Shown here: piece after piece, positions 1 to 6,680 of the stretch
How positions within the stretch are numbered: position 1 is the stretch's first letter
Layout of the letters: each line of letters opens with the position of its first letter
Source of the DNA: a virus
IMG/VR virus record: IMGVR_UViG_3300010375_000052
Coordinates: 1-22,747 of that record
DNA: 22,747 bases
Reading direction: 5' to 3' (one strand)
The notes under the pieces: generated by a model
Databases searched by the model: none
Seen by the model: the letters and a program-made list of their open reading frames with translations, nothing else
Told to the model about the DNA's origin: nothing
Translations under genes and position numbers: made by a program

Positions 1-132
1 CTTCTCGCGTCCTGCAAGGGTTATCTGGACGGCATCGCCCAAGCCTGGGGCATCAACGATAGCGTTTTCGACCCGCGCGTTCAGATTGGCGAGCCCATCA
101 AAGGCGGCAAGATCGTGGTGACGTTGGGATGA
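1..132 (+). CDS. C-terminal end of a phage protein, possibly RusA-like resolvase (5' partial)
   Basis: An open frame enters from the left edge and ends at the TGA at 130-132, giving 43 visible residues. The segment contains LDGIAQAWGIND, then GEPIKGGKIVVTL at the end. The 'YLDGIA.A.GIND' followed by a C-terminal beta strand resembles, from memory, the end of RusA-type Holliday-junction endonucleases, where an aspartate-rich DNL...LDGL..GV..DD segment precedes the last strand. This fits the neighbouring replication-type gene, because RusA genes usually lie near replication modules of lambdoid phages. Most of the protein and the main catalytic aspartates lie outside the window, so the family call is tentative. 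The stop codon overlaps the start of the next gene as ATGA. Confidence 0.45.
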   Translation, partial: LLASCKGYLDGIAQAWGINDSVFDPRVQIGEPIKGGKIVVTLG

Positions 133-548
133 GCTATATCTATTTTATTGAGTGCCGGGGCGCGCACACGATCAAGATCGGATATACGTCGAGCAACCCC
201 TTATCGCGCCTATCTTCCATGCAGACAGGATGCCCGTATGAATTGAGGCTCCTGTTTTACGTAGAAGGGACTCTTAGCGAGGAAAAGGCGCTCCACGAGC
301 TTTTTGCTCCGCTTCTTCTTCGCGGGGAATGGTTTTCCGACGAATTGAAGCTCGCCGATTTGACCGGCTGGTGCGTGGCCGATGTCCCGTTCGGTTCCTT
401 GATCCCAAGGCCATCATTTATGGAGGCGCTTCGCCACACTATTTGGAACAAGAAGCCGGCCTATCCTGGCGACAACGAGGCGCTGTACGGGATGAGCGCC
501 GATATAGACGTTCTAGTGGGCAACTGGCCCGAGGCCGTGATGCCATGA
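129..548 (+). CDS. GIY-YIG / T5orf172 (Mug113-type) family protein
   Basis: The 139-residue protein opens with the strand YIYFIE (residues 3-8), followed by KIGYT (16-20) and an arginine at 27. A glutamate pair (51-52) lies before ALHELF, and GEWF is at 66-69. This spacing is characteristic of the T5orf172/Mug113 branch of GIY-YIG proteins, which are small phage and plasmid proteins related to homing nucleases. Nuclease activity of this branch is rarely shown. The core ends near residue 75, and the C-terminal 60 residues have no recognised motif. The start overlaps the preceding stop and the end overlaps the following start, both as ATGA, so translation is probably coupled. The family is fairly clear; the role, such as DNA processing or exclusion, is not visible in the sequence. 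Confidence 0.8.
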   Translation: MSYIYFIECRGAHTIKIGYTSSNPLSRLSSMQTGCPYELRLLFYVEGTLSEEKALHELFAPLLLRGEWFSDELKLADLTGWCVADVPFGSLIPRPSFMEALRHTIWNKKPAYPGDNEALYGMSADIDVLVGNWPEAVMP

Positions 549-1282
549 GGCCCGCGAGCGATGTCATGCGCGATCTAGCGCTCTCCGGCCTAACAGTCGA
601 CCAGCTCGCGCTTGTCATGGAGCTTTCTGCTAGCTTGGGCGGAGAGGTTCGCCGCGATCCCGTAGCCGAAAAGCGCCGTGCATATGACCGTGAGCGCAAG
701 CGGAAATCCACCGGAATTCCACCGGAGTCCACGGAATTGGTTTCCCCCAAAGAATATATATCAAACCCCCATCCAGTTACCCCATCAGCTAAAGCTGATA
801 CCCCCCTTAACGATTTTCCAACTCGGGTTGTCGAAGGCTGGAACACCGAAACCGCTGGCACACCCCTGCCGAAAGCCAGACCACTCACCCCAGACCGCCG
901 GAAGCACCTTGCCGCCAGGGTCAAGGAACACGGCGAAGACGCGGTTTTCGTGGCAATCCGCAACATGGCCGCCAGCGAATTTCACTCCGGGAAGTCTGGA
1001 AAATGGACCGAGGGCAATCTCGGTTGGCTACTGAAAAGCCCTGAAAACTTTACGAAAATGCTGGAGCGCAGTGCGCCGCCTGCTGCCAAGCAACCCGTGC
1101 CGGTCGAGCAAACAATCCAAGCACGGCAGGACCAGGCCAGGATTTACCGCCGCATGGGCCGGGAGAACGAGGCTGACGCGCTGGACCGGGAAACCGAGCG
1201 CATCCGCAAAGCCGCAGGAATAGGCGAGATATTGCACCGCATCACCCCGCCTAACCAAGCCTCTGACCACGGTTCGCATTAA
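545..1282 (+). CDS. Phage replication-organiser-like protein
   Basis: The frame is open from further upstream, but ATG 545 overlaps the preceding stop as ATGA and begins a sensible protein of 245 residues. Residues 1-57 are helical and end in a basic stretch (EKRRAYDRERKRK). Residues 58-92 form a Pro/Ser/Thr-rich linker. Residues 94-175 form a domain beginning VVEGWN, then LPKARPLTPDRRK and HGEDAVFVAIRNM, ending near SGKWTEGNLGWLLK. From memory, this C-terminal domain is widespread in replication-organiser-type proteins of alphaproteobacterial prophages. The last 70 residues are helical and charged. The DNA encoding the linker carries direct repeats, an AT-rich run and a palindrome, the arrangement seen in lambda gene O. 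Origin binding is inferred from family resemblance and position. Confidence 0.6.
   Translation: MRPASDVMRDLALSGLTVDQLALVMELSASLGGEVRRDPVAEKRRAYDRERKRKSTGIPPESTELVSPKEYISNPHPVTPSAKADTPLNDFPTRVVEGWNTETAGTPLPKARPLTPDRRKHLAARVKEHGEDAVFVAIRNMAASEFHSGKSGKWTEGNLGWLLKSPENFTKMLERSAPPAAKQPVPVEQTIQARQDQARIYRRMGRENEADALDRETERIRKAAGIGEILHRITPPNQASDHGSH
700..806 (+). other. Candidate phage replication origin inside the replication-type gene
   Basis: Three near-identical units lie in tandem: TCCACCGGA at 707-715, TCCACCGGA at 718-726 and TCCACGGA (one C shorter) at 728-735, with start-to-start spacings of 11 and 10 bases. They are followed by an AT-rich run (AGAATATATATCAAA, 751-765). A perfect palindrome follows, ATCAGCT at 784-790 and AGCTGAT at 793-799, flanked by C-runs. 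Iterons, an AT-rich unwinding region and a position inside the replication gene are the lambda-ori arrangement. The repeats and palindrome are seen directly; origin function is inferred. Confidence 0.45.
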
Positions 1283-1288
1283 GGAGGA
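1281..1288 (+). promoter_or_regulatory. Consensus ribosome binding site
   Basis: AAGGAGGA lies five bases before the ATG at 1294 and overlaps the TAA of the preceding gene. It is the strongest Shine-Dalgarno match in the window, so the 68-residue product is probably made at a high level. Confidence 0.75.
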
Positions 1289-1293
1289 AAATC

Positions 1294-1500
1294 ATGGAAG
1301 AACTCGTAATTCGCATCGTTAAAATCAAGAACGGCTTCACGGTCTACGGTGACGTCAACAAAGGATATCACCATGCCCGTACCGAGGTGACGTTTTTCGA
1401 AGATCTTAACGGCGTAGAGTCTGAGATCACGACAATCCTGCTTAACGCTGAGAAAATGGCGGATGATATCGATACTACGAAAGACCCGACCGACTTTTGA
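1294..1500 (+). CDS. Small acidic hypothetical protein
   Basis: This 68-residue protein has no recognised family. It begins with a basic beta-strand-like segment (VIRIVKIKNGFTVYG) and continues through a second strand (TEVTFFEDL). It ends in an acidic tail (MADDIDTTKDPTDF). Charge and size would suit a small regulatory or DNA-mimic-like phage protein, but no motif supports a specific role. The start is well fixed by a consensus ribosome binding site five bases upstream. It lies between the replication-type gene and a small membrane protein in the same transcription direction. Confidence 0.65.
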   Translation: MEELVIRIVKIKNGFTVYGDVNKGYHHARTEVTFFEDLNGVESEITTILLNAEKMADDIDTTKDPTDF

Positions 1501-1537
1501 CCCCGCCTAACCCAACCCCGCAAGCAGAAGGAATGAG

Positions 1538-1729
1538 ATGATGGAGTTCGCGAAATGGATGGGGGTGAATGTGGCGCTCGGCATAGCCGGCGTGATCGCG
1601 TTCGCGATGATCGTCGATTTTATCTGCTGGGGCATTCCGCCGGTTTGGGATTGGCCGCCAGAGGCGCGTGTGGTTAGCGTTGCGGGTGCCATGGTCATAT
1701 CGATGTTTGCAGCGATGGCCCGCTCATGA
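1538..1729 (+). CDS. Small membrane protein with two predicted transmembrane helices
   Basis: The 63-residue protein has a hydrophobic stretch at about residues 10-31 (VNVALGIAGVIAFAMIVDFI) and a second at about 46-60 (VSVAGAMVISMFAAM). A short Trp/Pro-rich loop (CWGIPPVWDWPP) joins them. The start is one of two consecutive ATG codons, with an AAGGA ribosome binding site just upstream (1528-1532). The end overlaps the next start as ATGA. The size and topology would fit a holin, a superinfection-exclusion protein or another inner-membrane phage protein. No lysis enzyme is adjacent, so a holin role is not supported. Coding is likely on spacing and overlap. Confidence 0.6.
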   Translation: MMEFAKWMGVNVALGIAGVIAFAMIVDFICWGIPPVWDWPPEARVVSVAGAMVISMFAAMARS

Positions 1730-2022
1730 CCCACAAAGACACCACGATGCTGGAGCGCTTGGCGCGCACTCTTGAGCCTAGAGCATGGGCGGCTCTCGAT
1801 TTTGGCGATACGCTTGCGTTCAAGAACAGGCGAACATCTTCGCTTCGGAAGGCCCGCGCCATCCTGAACGAGCTGAAACAGCCCAGCGAGGGGATGGTGG
1901 AGGCTGGGCGCAGTGCCGATGTTTGGACGTATGGAGGCAAGCAATACGCATCCGCTGAAGAGCATTGGCGCGCAATGATCGACCACGTCCTGAATGAAGG
2001 GGAGGGGGCCAACAATGGATAG
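1726..2022 (+). CDS. Conserved small phage protein of unknown function
   Basis: This 98-residue hydrophilic protein contains LERLARTLEPRAWAAL near the N-terminus, a KARAILNELKQPSEGMVEAG segment in the middle, and a C-terminal HWRAMIDHVLNEG helix. From memory, proteins with this 'ARAIL.ELK.PSE.MVEAG' segment recur in early regions of alphaproteobacterial phages and prophages, but I know of no assigned function. It starts inside the stop codon of the membrane-protein gene (ATGA), which argues for coupled translation and a genuine start. No catalytic or DNA-binding motif is evident. Confidence 0.65.
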   Translation: MTHKDTTMLERLARTLEPRAWAALDFGDTLAFKNRRTSSLRKARAILNELKQPSEGMVEAGRSADVWTYGGKQYASAEEHWRAMIDHVLNEGEGANNG

Positions 2023-2074
2023 TGAAGTTGCGGCAGCGAACGCGATCTCTTGGCGATTACGAAAATGGATATGA
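2015..2074 (+). CDS. Possible 19-residue leader-like ORF
   Basis: ATG 2015 overlaps the end of the preceding gene (stop 2020-2022) in another frame and runs 19 codons to a TGA at 2072-2074, seven bases before the next ATG. It has a GGAGGGGG run upstream (2000-2007). It may be a short coupling ORF linking translation of the 98-residue protein to the winged-helix protein, or it may be chance. The peptide has no recognisable features. Confidence 0.2.
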   Translation: MDSEVAAANAISWRLRKWI

Positions 2075-2080
2075 GATGAA

Positions 2081-2299
2081 ATGACCGTTGTGGCTAAAGG
2101 ATTGCCCAGGGGGCGGCCACCATTGAAACGCGCTGCTATTCTGACATATTGGCGCGATCACGGCCCTTGCTCGATCGGACAGCTTTGCCGTGCCACCAAC
2201 ACCGAGCGCTCGCGCCTCAAGCGCATATTGCGCGACCTCGTCAAAAAAAATGAGATCGTCGAATTTAGCCCCCTCCCCATGATCGATATTGCTGCGTAA
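2081..2299 (+). CDS. Small winged-helix DNA-binding protein
   Basis: The 72-residue protein has a basic N-terminal arm (GLPRGRPPLKRA), then a helix (AILTYWRDHG). A helix-turn-helix follows at about residues 30-57 (SIGQLCRATN, then RSRLKRILRDLVKKNEI), ending in a strand (IVEFSPL) that can serve as the wing. The pattern 'G..SI.QL...T......L+RIL..L...NEI' is typical of winged-helix proteins of the MarR/ArsR-like and phage-replication type. It sits directly before the small terminase, where it could act as a late-gene regulator; this is inferred from position only. The DNA includes a run of eight A at 2243-2250, which still reads in frame. Confidence 0.6.
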   Translation: MTVVAKGLPRGRPPLKRAAILTYWRDHGPCSIGQLCRATNTERSRLKRILRDLVKKNEIVEFSPLPMIDIAA

Positions 2300-2311
2300 T
2301 TAGCTTGCCCC

Positions 2312-2818
2312 ATGAGCGGGAAGACATCAGCCGCAGAGAATGAAATAGGACGGCCGTCAGCATATCGGGATGAATATGTTGAGCAGGCGGCGAAGCTTTG
2401 TGCGCTTGGGGCAACCGATGATGAAATGGCCGATTTCTTCGGCGTGCATCGGGCAACCCTATACCGTTGGAAGCTCGAACACTCTGACTTTTGCGACGCC
2501 ATAAGGTCAGCAAAGGAAATTGCGGACGAACGCGTTGAGCGTAGCCTGTACCAGAAAGCTACCGGATACGATGTCACCGAAGAGCAGGCGGTCAAGCTTA
2601 AGGTTGAGCAGTACGAGGAAAAGGTTGAGGTCGTCGAGATACGGAAGCACATTCCGGCCGACACGACCGCAGCTATCTTCTGGCTCAAAAATCGACGCTC
2701 ACAAAATTGGCGCGACAAAACCGAACACGAGCATTCTGCGGTCGGCGTTCTTGCCGATGTGATTGCAGAACGCCGGAAGCGTGTCGTTGAACTGGTCGAG
2801 CTTCCCAATGGCCAGTAA
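2312..2818 (+). CDS. terS: Terminase small subunit
   Basis: The 168-residue protein has a helix-turn-helix at about residues 34-54 (ATDDEMADFFGVHRATLYRW), followed by a long charged helical region. A segment HIPADTTAAIFWLKNRRSQNWRD (about 113-135) is, from memory, typical of small terminases of many temperate phages. The small subunit recognises the packaging site and regulates the large subunit. The gene immediately precedes and overlaps the large terminase by 11 bases. No strong ribosome binding site is visible before ATG 2312, and the first downstream in-frame ATG would cut into the helix-turn-helix. The call rests on both motif and context. Confidence 0.88.
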   Translation: MSGKTSAAENEIGRPSAYRDEYVEQAAKLCALGATDDEMADFFGVHRATLYRWKLEHSDFCDAIRSAKEIADERVERSLYQKATGYDVTEEQAVKLKVEQYEEKVEVVEIRKHIPADTTAAIFWLKNRRSQNWRDKTEHEHSAVGVLADVIAERRKRVVELVELPNGQ

Positions 2819-4301
2819 GCCGCAAGATCCACAGATCATGCTCGCCGAGGACATCGCAGACTTCACGCATGATCCCTTGGGCTATGCGATGTACGCTTTC
2901 CCCTGGGGCGAGAGCGGCCATCTGTCGGACGTTGAAGGCCCGCGCAGCTGGCAATGCGACACGCTTGAGGATATTCGCGAGCATCTGGAAAATCCAGCCC
3001 GTCGCCATACGCCGCTGCTGATCGCACGCGCTTCTGGGCACGGCATCGGCAAGAGCGCACTGATCGCCATGATCGCTTGCTGGGCGTTGGACACGTGCGA
3101 AGATACACGCGTCGTCATTACGGCCAACACCGAACAGCAGCTTCGCACCAAGACGTGGCCCGAGGTTCTGAAATGGCGCGGTATGTCGATCACGAAGGGA
3201 TGGTGGAAACCGACCAAGACCGCGATCTTCTCCGCCTTCCCTGGCCATGATGAAAACTGGCGAATGGATGCCGTAACATGGTCCGAGAATAACACTGAGG
3301 CGTTTGCTGGCTTGCACAACAGGGGCAAGCGCATTGTTTGCATCTTCGATGAAAGCTCGAACATTGCAGAAAAGGTGTGGGAGGTCACGGAAGGCGCGCT
3401 GACCGACGAAGGCACAGAGATCCTCTGGATCGCATTCGGCAACCCGACGCGTAACACTGGCCGCTTTCGCGAATGTTTCGGCAAGCTTCGTCATTTATGG
3501 GGCACGCGCAAGATCGACAGCCGCACGGTTGAGGGCACGAATAAGCAGTTCCTGCAACAACTCGTCGACACCTACGGCGAGGAGAGCGATATCGTGAAGG
3601 TGCGCGTTCGCGGTGAATTCCCGTCTGCATCATCGCTGCAATTTATTCCGTCGCATCTCGTGGAAGGCGCCAGTAAGCGGGAAATTCCGGCCATTGACCA
3701 TAACGAGCCGCTGGTGATTGGGGTCGACGTTGCCCGTTTCGGTGATGACGACAGCGTGATCCGCTTCCGCCGTGGCCGCGATGCCAGGACCATTCCTCCT
3801 ATCCGCATGAGTCAGGTTGATACGATGCAGCTCGCCGCCCGAGTGCTTGAGCAGCATCGCAAATGGGGCGCGGCGATGATTTGCGTGGATGAAGGCGGCG
3901 TTGGCGGGGGGGTGGTCGATCGTTTGAGGATGATGGGGGCGCCTGTTGTCGGCGTCCCTTTCGGCGGCAAGCCGTTGGGCCATGTCAAATTGGCCAACGG
4001 CGAGAAGGTGCTGAACCGCCGCGCTGAGATGTGGGCGGTCATGCGCGAATGGCTGACAGGCGGCGCGATCGACGACGACGACAGGCTGCACGATGATCTG
4101 ATCGGCGTGGAATACGGCTTCAACGTGAATGATGAAATCGCGCTTGAGCGCAAGGAGCACATGAAGAAGCGCGGGCTTGCTTCTCCCGATGACGGCGACG
4201 CGCTGGCGTTGACGTTCGCCGCCCCGGTCATGGCGCAGACATTCGAGAATGAATGGGACGATTTTCGAGATGATGGCCGCAGCACGGTTGGGGGATATTG
4301 A
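2808..4301 (+). CDS. terL: Terminase large subunit (packaging ATPase and nuclease)
   Basis: I chose ATG 2808 (497 residues), which overlaps the end of the small subunit, rather than an upstream ATG in the same frame that lies deep in that gene. The ATPase domain has a Walker A-like GHGIGKS at 77-83, a Walker B VCIFDE at 177-182 and a coupling-type GNPT at 211-214. The C-terminal RNase H-like nuclease domain starts near 300, with D307 in GVDVAR, D361-E362 in ICVDEGG and D461/D464 in the DDGDA segment. These are the expected acidic metal ligands. The protein docks on the portal, translocates DNA into the prohead and cuts it. All key residues are present. The stop shares one base with the portal start (TGATG). 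Confidence 0.96.
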   Translation: MASKPQDPQIMLAEDIADFTHDPLGYAMYAFPWGESGHLSDVEGPRSWQCDTLEDIREHLENPARRHTPLLIARASGHGIGKSALIAMIACWALDTCEDTRVVITANTEQQLRTKTWPEVLKWRGMSITKGWWKPTKTAIFSAFPGHDENWRMDAVTWSENNTEAFAGLHNRGKRIVCIFDESSNIAEKVWEVTEGALTDEGTEILWIAFGNPTRNTGRFRECFGKLRHLWGTRKIDSRTVEGTNKQFLQQLVDTYGEESDIVKVRVRGEFPSASSLQFIPSHLVEGASKREIPAIDHNEPLVIGVDVARFGDDDSVIRFRRGRDARTIPPIRMSQVDTMQLAARVLEQHRKWGAAMICVDEGGVGGGVVDRLRMMGAPVVGVPFGGKPLGHVKLANGEKVLNRRAEMWAVMREWLTGGAIDDDDRLHDDLIGVEYGFNVNDEIALERKEHMKKRGLASPDDGDALALTFAAPVMAQTFENEWDDFRDDGRSTVGGY

Positions 4302-6343
4302 TGGGCGACTTATCCATCCACGACATATTGCGCGCGCACAACCTGCTCGATGAGCTTGAGGGCAACGACATCACGCGCATCGGCAGCCAGTGTCTTGAGG
4401 AGTTTGAGTATGATCTGGCATCGCGCAACAACTCGATCGAGGAAGGTCGAGGCTGGGAGGCGCGTTACGATCGCTATCTCGACATCGCCATGCAGGTCCG
4501 CGAGGCGAAGAATTTTCCTTGGGCGGGGGCCGCGAACGTCAAGTTCCCGTTGCTGACAACGGCCAGCATCCAATTCCAGGCCCGATCTTATCCTGTGATC
4601 GTGGATGGTTCCAATCTGGTGAAGGGCCGTGTGCTTGGCCCGGATCCTGACGGACATAAACACGCGCGCGCCGAGCGCATCGGCGATCATATGACCTGGC
4701 AACTGCTGTACGACACGCCAGGCTGGGAAGAGGACACCGATCGCCTGCTGTTGATGCTGCCGATCGTGGGATGCGTCTTCCGCAAGACCTATTACGACCT
4801 GGTTCAGCGCAAGAACATCTCGCGCATGGTCCCGGCCAAGGACTTTGTGATCAACTATTGGGCGACATCGCTTGAGTCGGCCCCGCGCTTCACGCAAATC
4901 CTGAGATTTTACCCGCACGAAATCCAGGAGAAGTTCCGCACGAAGCAATGGCGCAAGGTGAGTATCCCGGAGGCAGAGAGCGACCGCGATCAGTCTTCAA
5001 CGGCCCCGATCGAGTTTCTGGAGCAGCATTGCCGGCTTGATCTGGACGGCGACGAGTACCCCGAACCCTACGTGGTAACGATGGTGCGCGAGAGCGGCGA
5101 GGTCGTCCGACTTGAGCCATGCTTCGACCCGACCACGGTTACGATGTCCAGCAAGGAAGTCGTCAGGATCGAGCCGAAGCGCTACTTCACGAAATACGGC
5201 TTCATCCCATCGCCCGATGGCGGCTTCTACGATATCGGGTTCGGTTCGTTGCTCGACGATATCACGGCGACGGTCGACACGACATTGAACCAGTTGTTGG
5301 ATGCTGGCGCGCTCCAGAATGCGCAGGGCGGCTTCCTCGGCTCCGGTGTCAGCCTCAAATCGGGCGATTTGCGCTTCAGGCTGGGCGAATGGAAGCGCAT
5401 GGACGTGTCCGGCGGGTCATTGCGTGACAATATCGTTCCGCTGTCGCTTCCCGGCCCCTCGCAGGTGCTGTTCAACCTGCTGGAGATGCTGATCAGCGCC
5501 GCGAAGGAGATCACGAGCGTCCAGGATGTGCTGACGGGCGCCGGTCAGGGGCTCAACACGCCGGCTACGACGGTCCTCGCGCAGATCGAGCAGGCCACGA
5601 AGGTCATGACCGGCATTTTCAAGCGCATCCACCGCTCTTTCGGGCAGGAATTGCGGATATTGTTCGACTTGAACCGTGATTTTCTCGACGAAAAAGCCTA
5701 TTACGCGCTCAGCGACACGCCGGGTGTCATTGGTCGGAAAGACTATCAGGATCAGGACATCGATGTTGTCCCTGTGTCCGATCCGACGATGGTCAACGAT
5801 GCGCAAAAGGCTGTGCGGGCTCAGGTTCTCCAGGGCTTCATCAACGATCCGCTGACGAACCAGCTCGAATTGCGTCGCCGCATTTTCGAAGGAACGGGGC
5901 AGACCAATATCGACGAGCTACTAAAGGTCGATCCGCCGCCGCCCGACCCCAAGATGGTTCATGATGCGGCCAAGCTCGCCAATGATCGCGATGAGACGAA
6001 GGCGCGGATACGGCAGCTTAATGCGTCCGGGTCTGCGTCGCTGATGACGGCGGCTCAGACTGCTTTCACGATGAATGCGCTGACCGATGCAAGCTCGCTT
6101 GCGGCAGCATCCGTCAAGCTTGGAACCGATGCTGCTGACATGGAGGACGATGGTGCGCCAGCTATGCAACCCGGAGGCGCTGGAGGCATGGCGCCGCAAC
6201 CCGGTGACGGAGGAATTCCTGCAATACCTCAAGGACCGCCGGGAGAAGATGCAGGAGCTATGGGGCCGGGGCCAGTTGATGGATCCGTCATGCCAAACGG
6301 AGGCGGCGGTCCTGGGCTCGCTCCAGTACCTCAAGCCGGATGA
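4301..6343 (+). CDS. Portal protein (P22-like)
   Basis: ATG 4301 gives 680 residues; a TTG one codon upstream is less likely. The segment NFPWAGAANVKFPLLTTASI (71-90) is characteristic of portal proteins of P22-like and related podoviruses, as is the following 'ARSYP' strand. The length suits the large P22-type portals, which carry an extended C-terminal region. Twelve copies would form the ring at one vertex that binds the terminase during packaging and the gp4-like factor afterwards. The last 60 or so residues are a low-complexity Gly/Pro/Ala/Met tail unlike the rest of the protein. The DNA of that tail also encodes a second protein in another frame. Confidence 0.93.
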   Translation: MGDLSIHDILRAHNLLDELEGNDITRIGSQCLEEFEYDLASRNNSIEEGRGWEARYDRYLDIAMQVREAKNFPWAGAANVKFPLLTTASIQFQARSYPVIVDGSNLVKGRVLGPDPDGHKHARAERIGDHMTWQLLYDTPGWEEDTDRLLLMLPIVGCVFRKTYYDLVQRKNISRMVPAKDFVINYWATSLESAPRFTQILRFYPHEIQEKFRTKQWRKVSIPEAESDRDQSSTAPIEFLEQHCRLDLDGDEYPEPYVVTMVRESGEVVRLEPCFDPTTVTMSSKEVVRIEPKRYFTKYGFIPSPDGGFYDIGFGSLLDDITATVDTTLNQLLDAGALQNAQGGFLGSGVSLKSGDLRFRLGEWKRMDVSGGSLRDNIVPLSLPGPSQVLFNLLEMLISAAKEITSVQDVLTGAGQGLNTPATTVLAQIEQATKVMTGIFKRIHRSFGQELRILFDLNRDFLDEKAYYALSDTPGVIGRKDYQDQDIDVVPVSDPTMVNDAQKAVRAQVLQGFINDPLTNQLELRRRIFEGTGQTNIDELLKVDPPPPDPKMVHDAAKLANDRDETKARIRQLNASGSASLMTAAQTAFTMNALTDASSLAAASVKLGTDAADMEDDGAPAMQPGGAGGMAPQPGDGGIPAIPQGPPGEDAGAMGPGPVDGSVMPNGGGGPGLAPVPQAG

Positions 6344-6380
6344 TGTGAAGCAATTCTATGGGGAAGATGATGCAGACTAA
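6150..6380 (+). CDS. Small conserved phage protein overlapping the portal tail in another frame
   Basis: ATG 6150 is preceded by TGGAGG (6141-6146), a near-ideal ribosome binding site, and gives 76 residues: mostly helical, charged and non-repetitive (NPEALEAWRRNPVTEEFLQY at 7-26, then DRREKMQELWGRGQL). For 194 bases it is read in a different frame from the portal, exactly where the portal is low-complexity. Similar small proteins ('...TE.FL..L+..RE...E.W..G.L') follow portal genes in other podoviruses, as I recall. Composition and ribosome binding site make this a real gene rather than a shadow. Its function is unknown, perhaps assembly-related. It overlaps the next start by 23 bases. Confidence 0.7.
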   Translation: MVRQLCNPEALEAWRRNPVTEEFLQYLKDRREKMQELWGRGQLMDPSCQTEAAVLGSLQYLKPDDVKQFYGEDDAD

Positions 6381-6678
6381 CACGTCGGGGATGGTTCCGG
6401 TCGACCTCAAGATGCTGGTCAAGGTCGATCCGCCGGAAACGAGAACGGCTGGCGGGATCATCATGCCCGAGTCATCGCTCGAAAAGCAGAAATATGCCGC
6501 ACAGAAGGCAACGATCATCGCGATTGGCAAATCCTGCTTCGCTGAATGGATCGAGAAGCTGAACGAGGGCGAGCGCGTGCTGATCGCGCAATATTCCGGG
6601 GCGCTGCTGAAGGGCGCGGACGGCGAGGATTATCGGATCATCCGTGATGAGGATGTCATAGCAAGGCTGGAGGAATAG
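6358..6678 (+). CDS. GroES-like co-chaperonin
   Basis: The 106-residue protein aligns along its length with GroES. A VKVDPPETRTAGGIIMP stretch (21-37) corresponds to the N-terminal strand and mobile loop, in which the hydrophobic GGII tripeptide region docks on GroEL. It continues with ATIIAIG (51-57), GERVLIAQYSG (71-81) and DYRIIRDEDVIA (91-102), the last matching the GroES roof and final strand. Phage co-chaperonins such as T4 gp31 replace or assist host GroES so that the large capsid protein fits the GroEL cage. Its place between portal and scaffold suggests the same job. ATG 6358 has GTGAAG seven bases upstream; ATG 6367 or 6370 are alternatives that would not affect the domain. Confidence 0.85.
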   Translation: MGKMMQTNTSGMVPVDLKMLVKVDPPETRTAGGIIMPESSLEKQKYAAQKATIIAIGKSCFAEWIEKLNEGERVLIAQYSGALLKGADGEDYRIIRDEDVIARLEE

Positions 6679-6680
6679 CC

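Noticed and set aside
329-544. Upstream extension of the replication-type gene to 329 in the same open frame
   Set aside because: It would lie inside the GIY-YIG gene in another frame; ATG 545 overlaps that gene's stop as ATGA, the usual coupling in this operon.
1538-1729. Calling the two-helix membrane protein a holin
   Set aside because: No endolysin or spanin gene is nearby and the position is before the terminase; only the topology would fit.
2243-2250. Run of eight A in the winged-helix gene as a programmed frameshift site
   Set aside because: A slip either way leads quickly to a stop and no downstream frame continues the protein; the in-frame product is complete.
2685-3494. Long - strand open frames across the terminase gene
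   Set aside because: Typical GC-rich shadows: low-complexity Arg/Ala/Pro composition, no ribosome binding sites, opposite a gene with all expected motifs.
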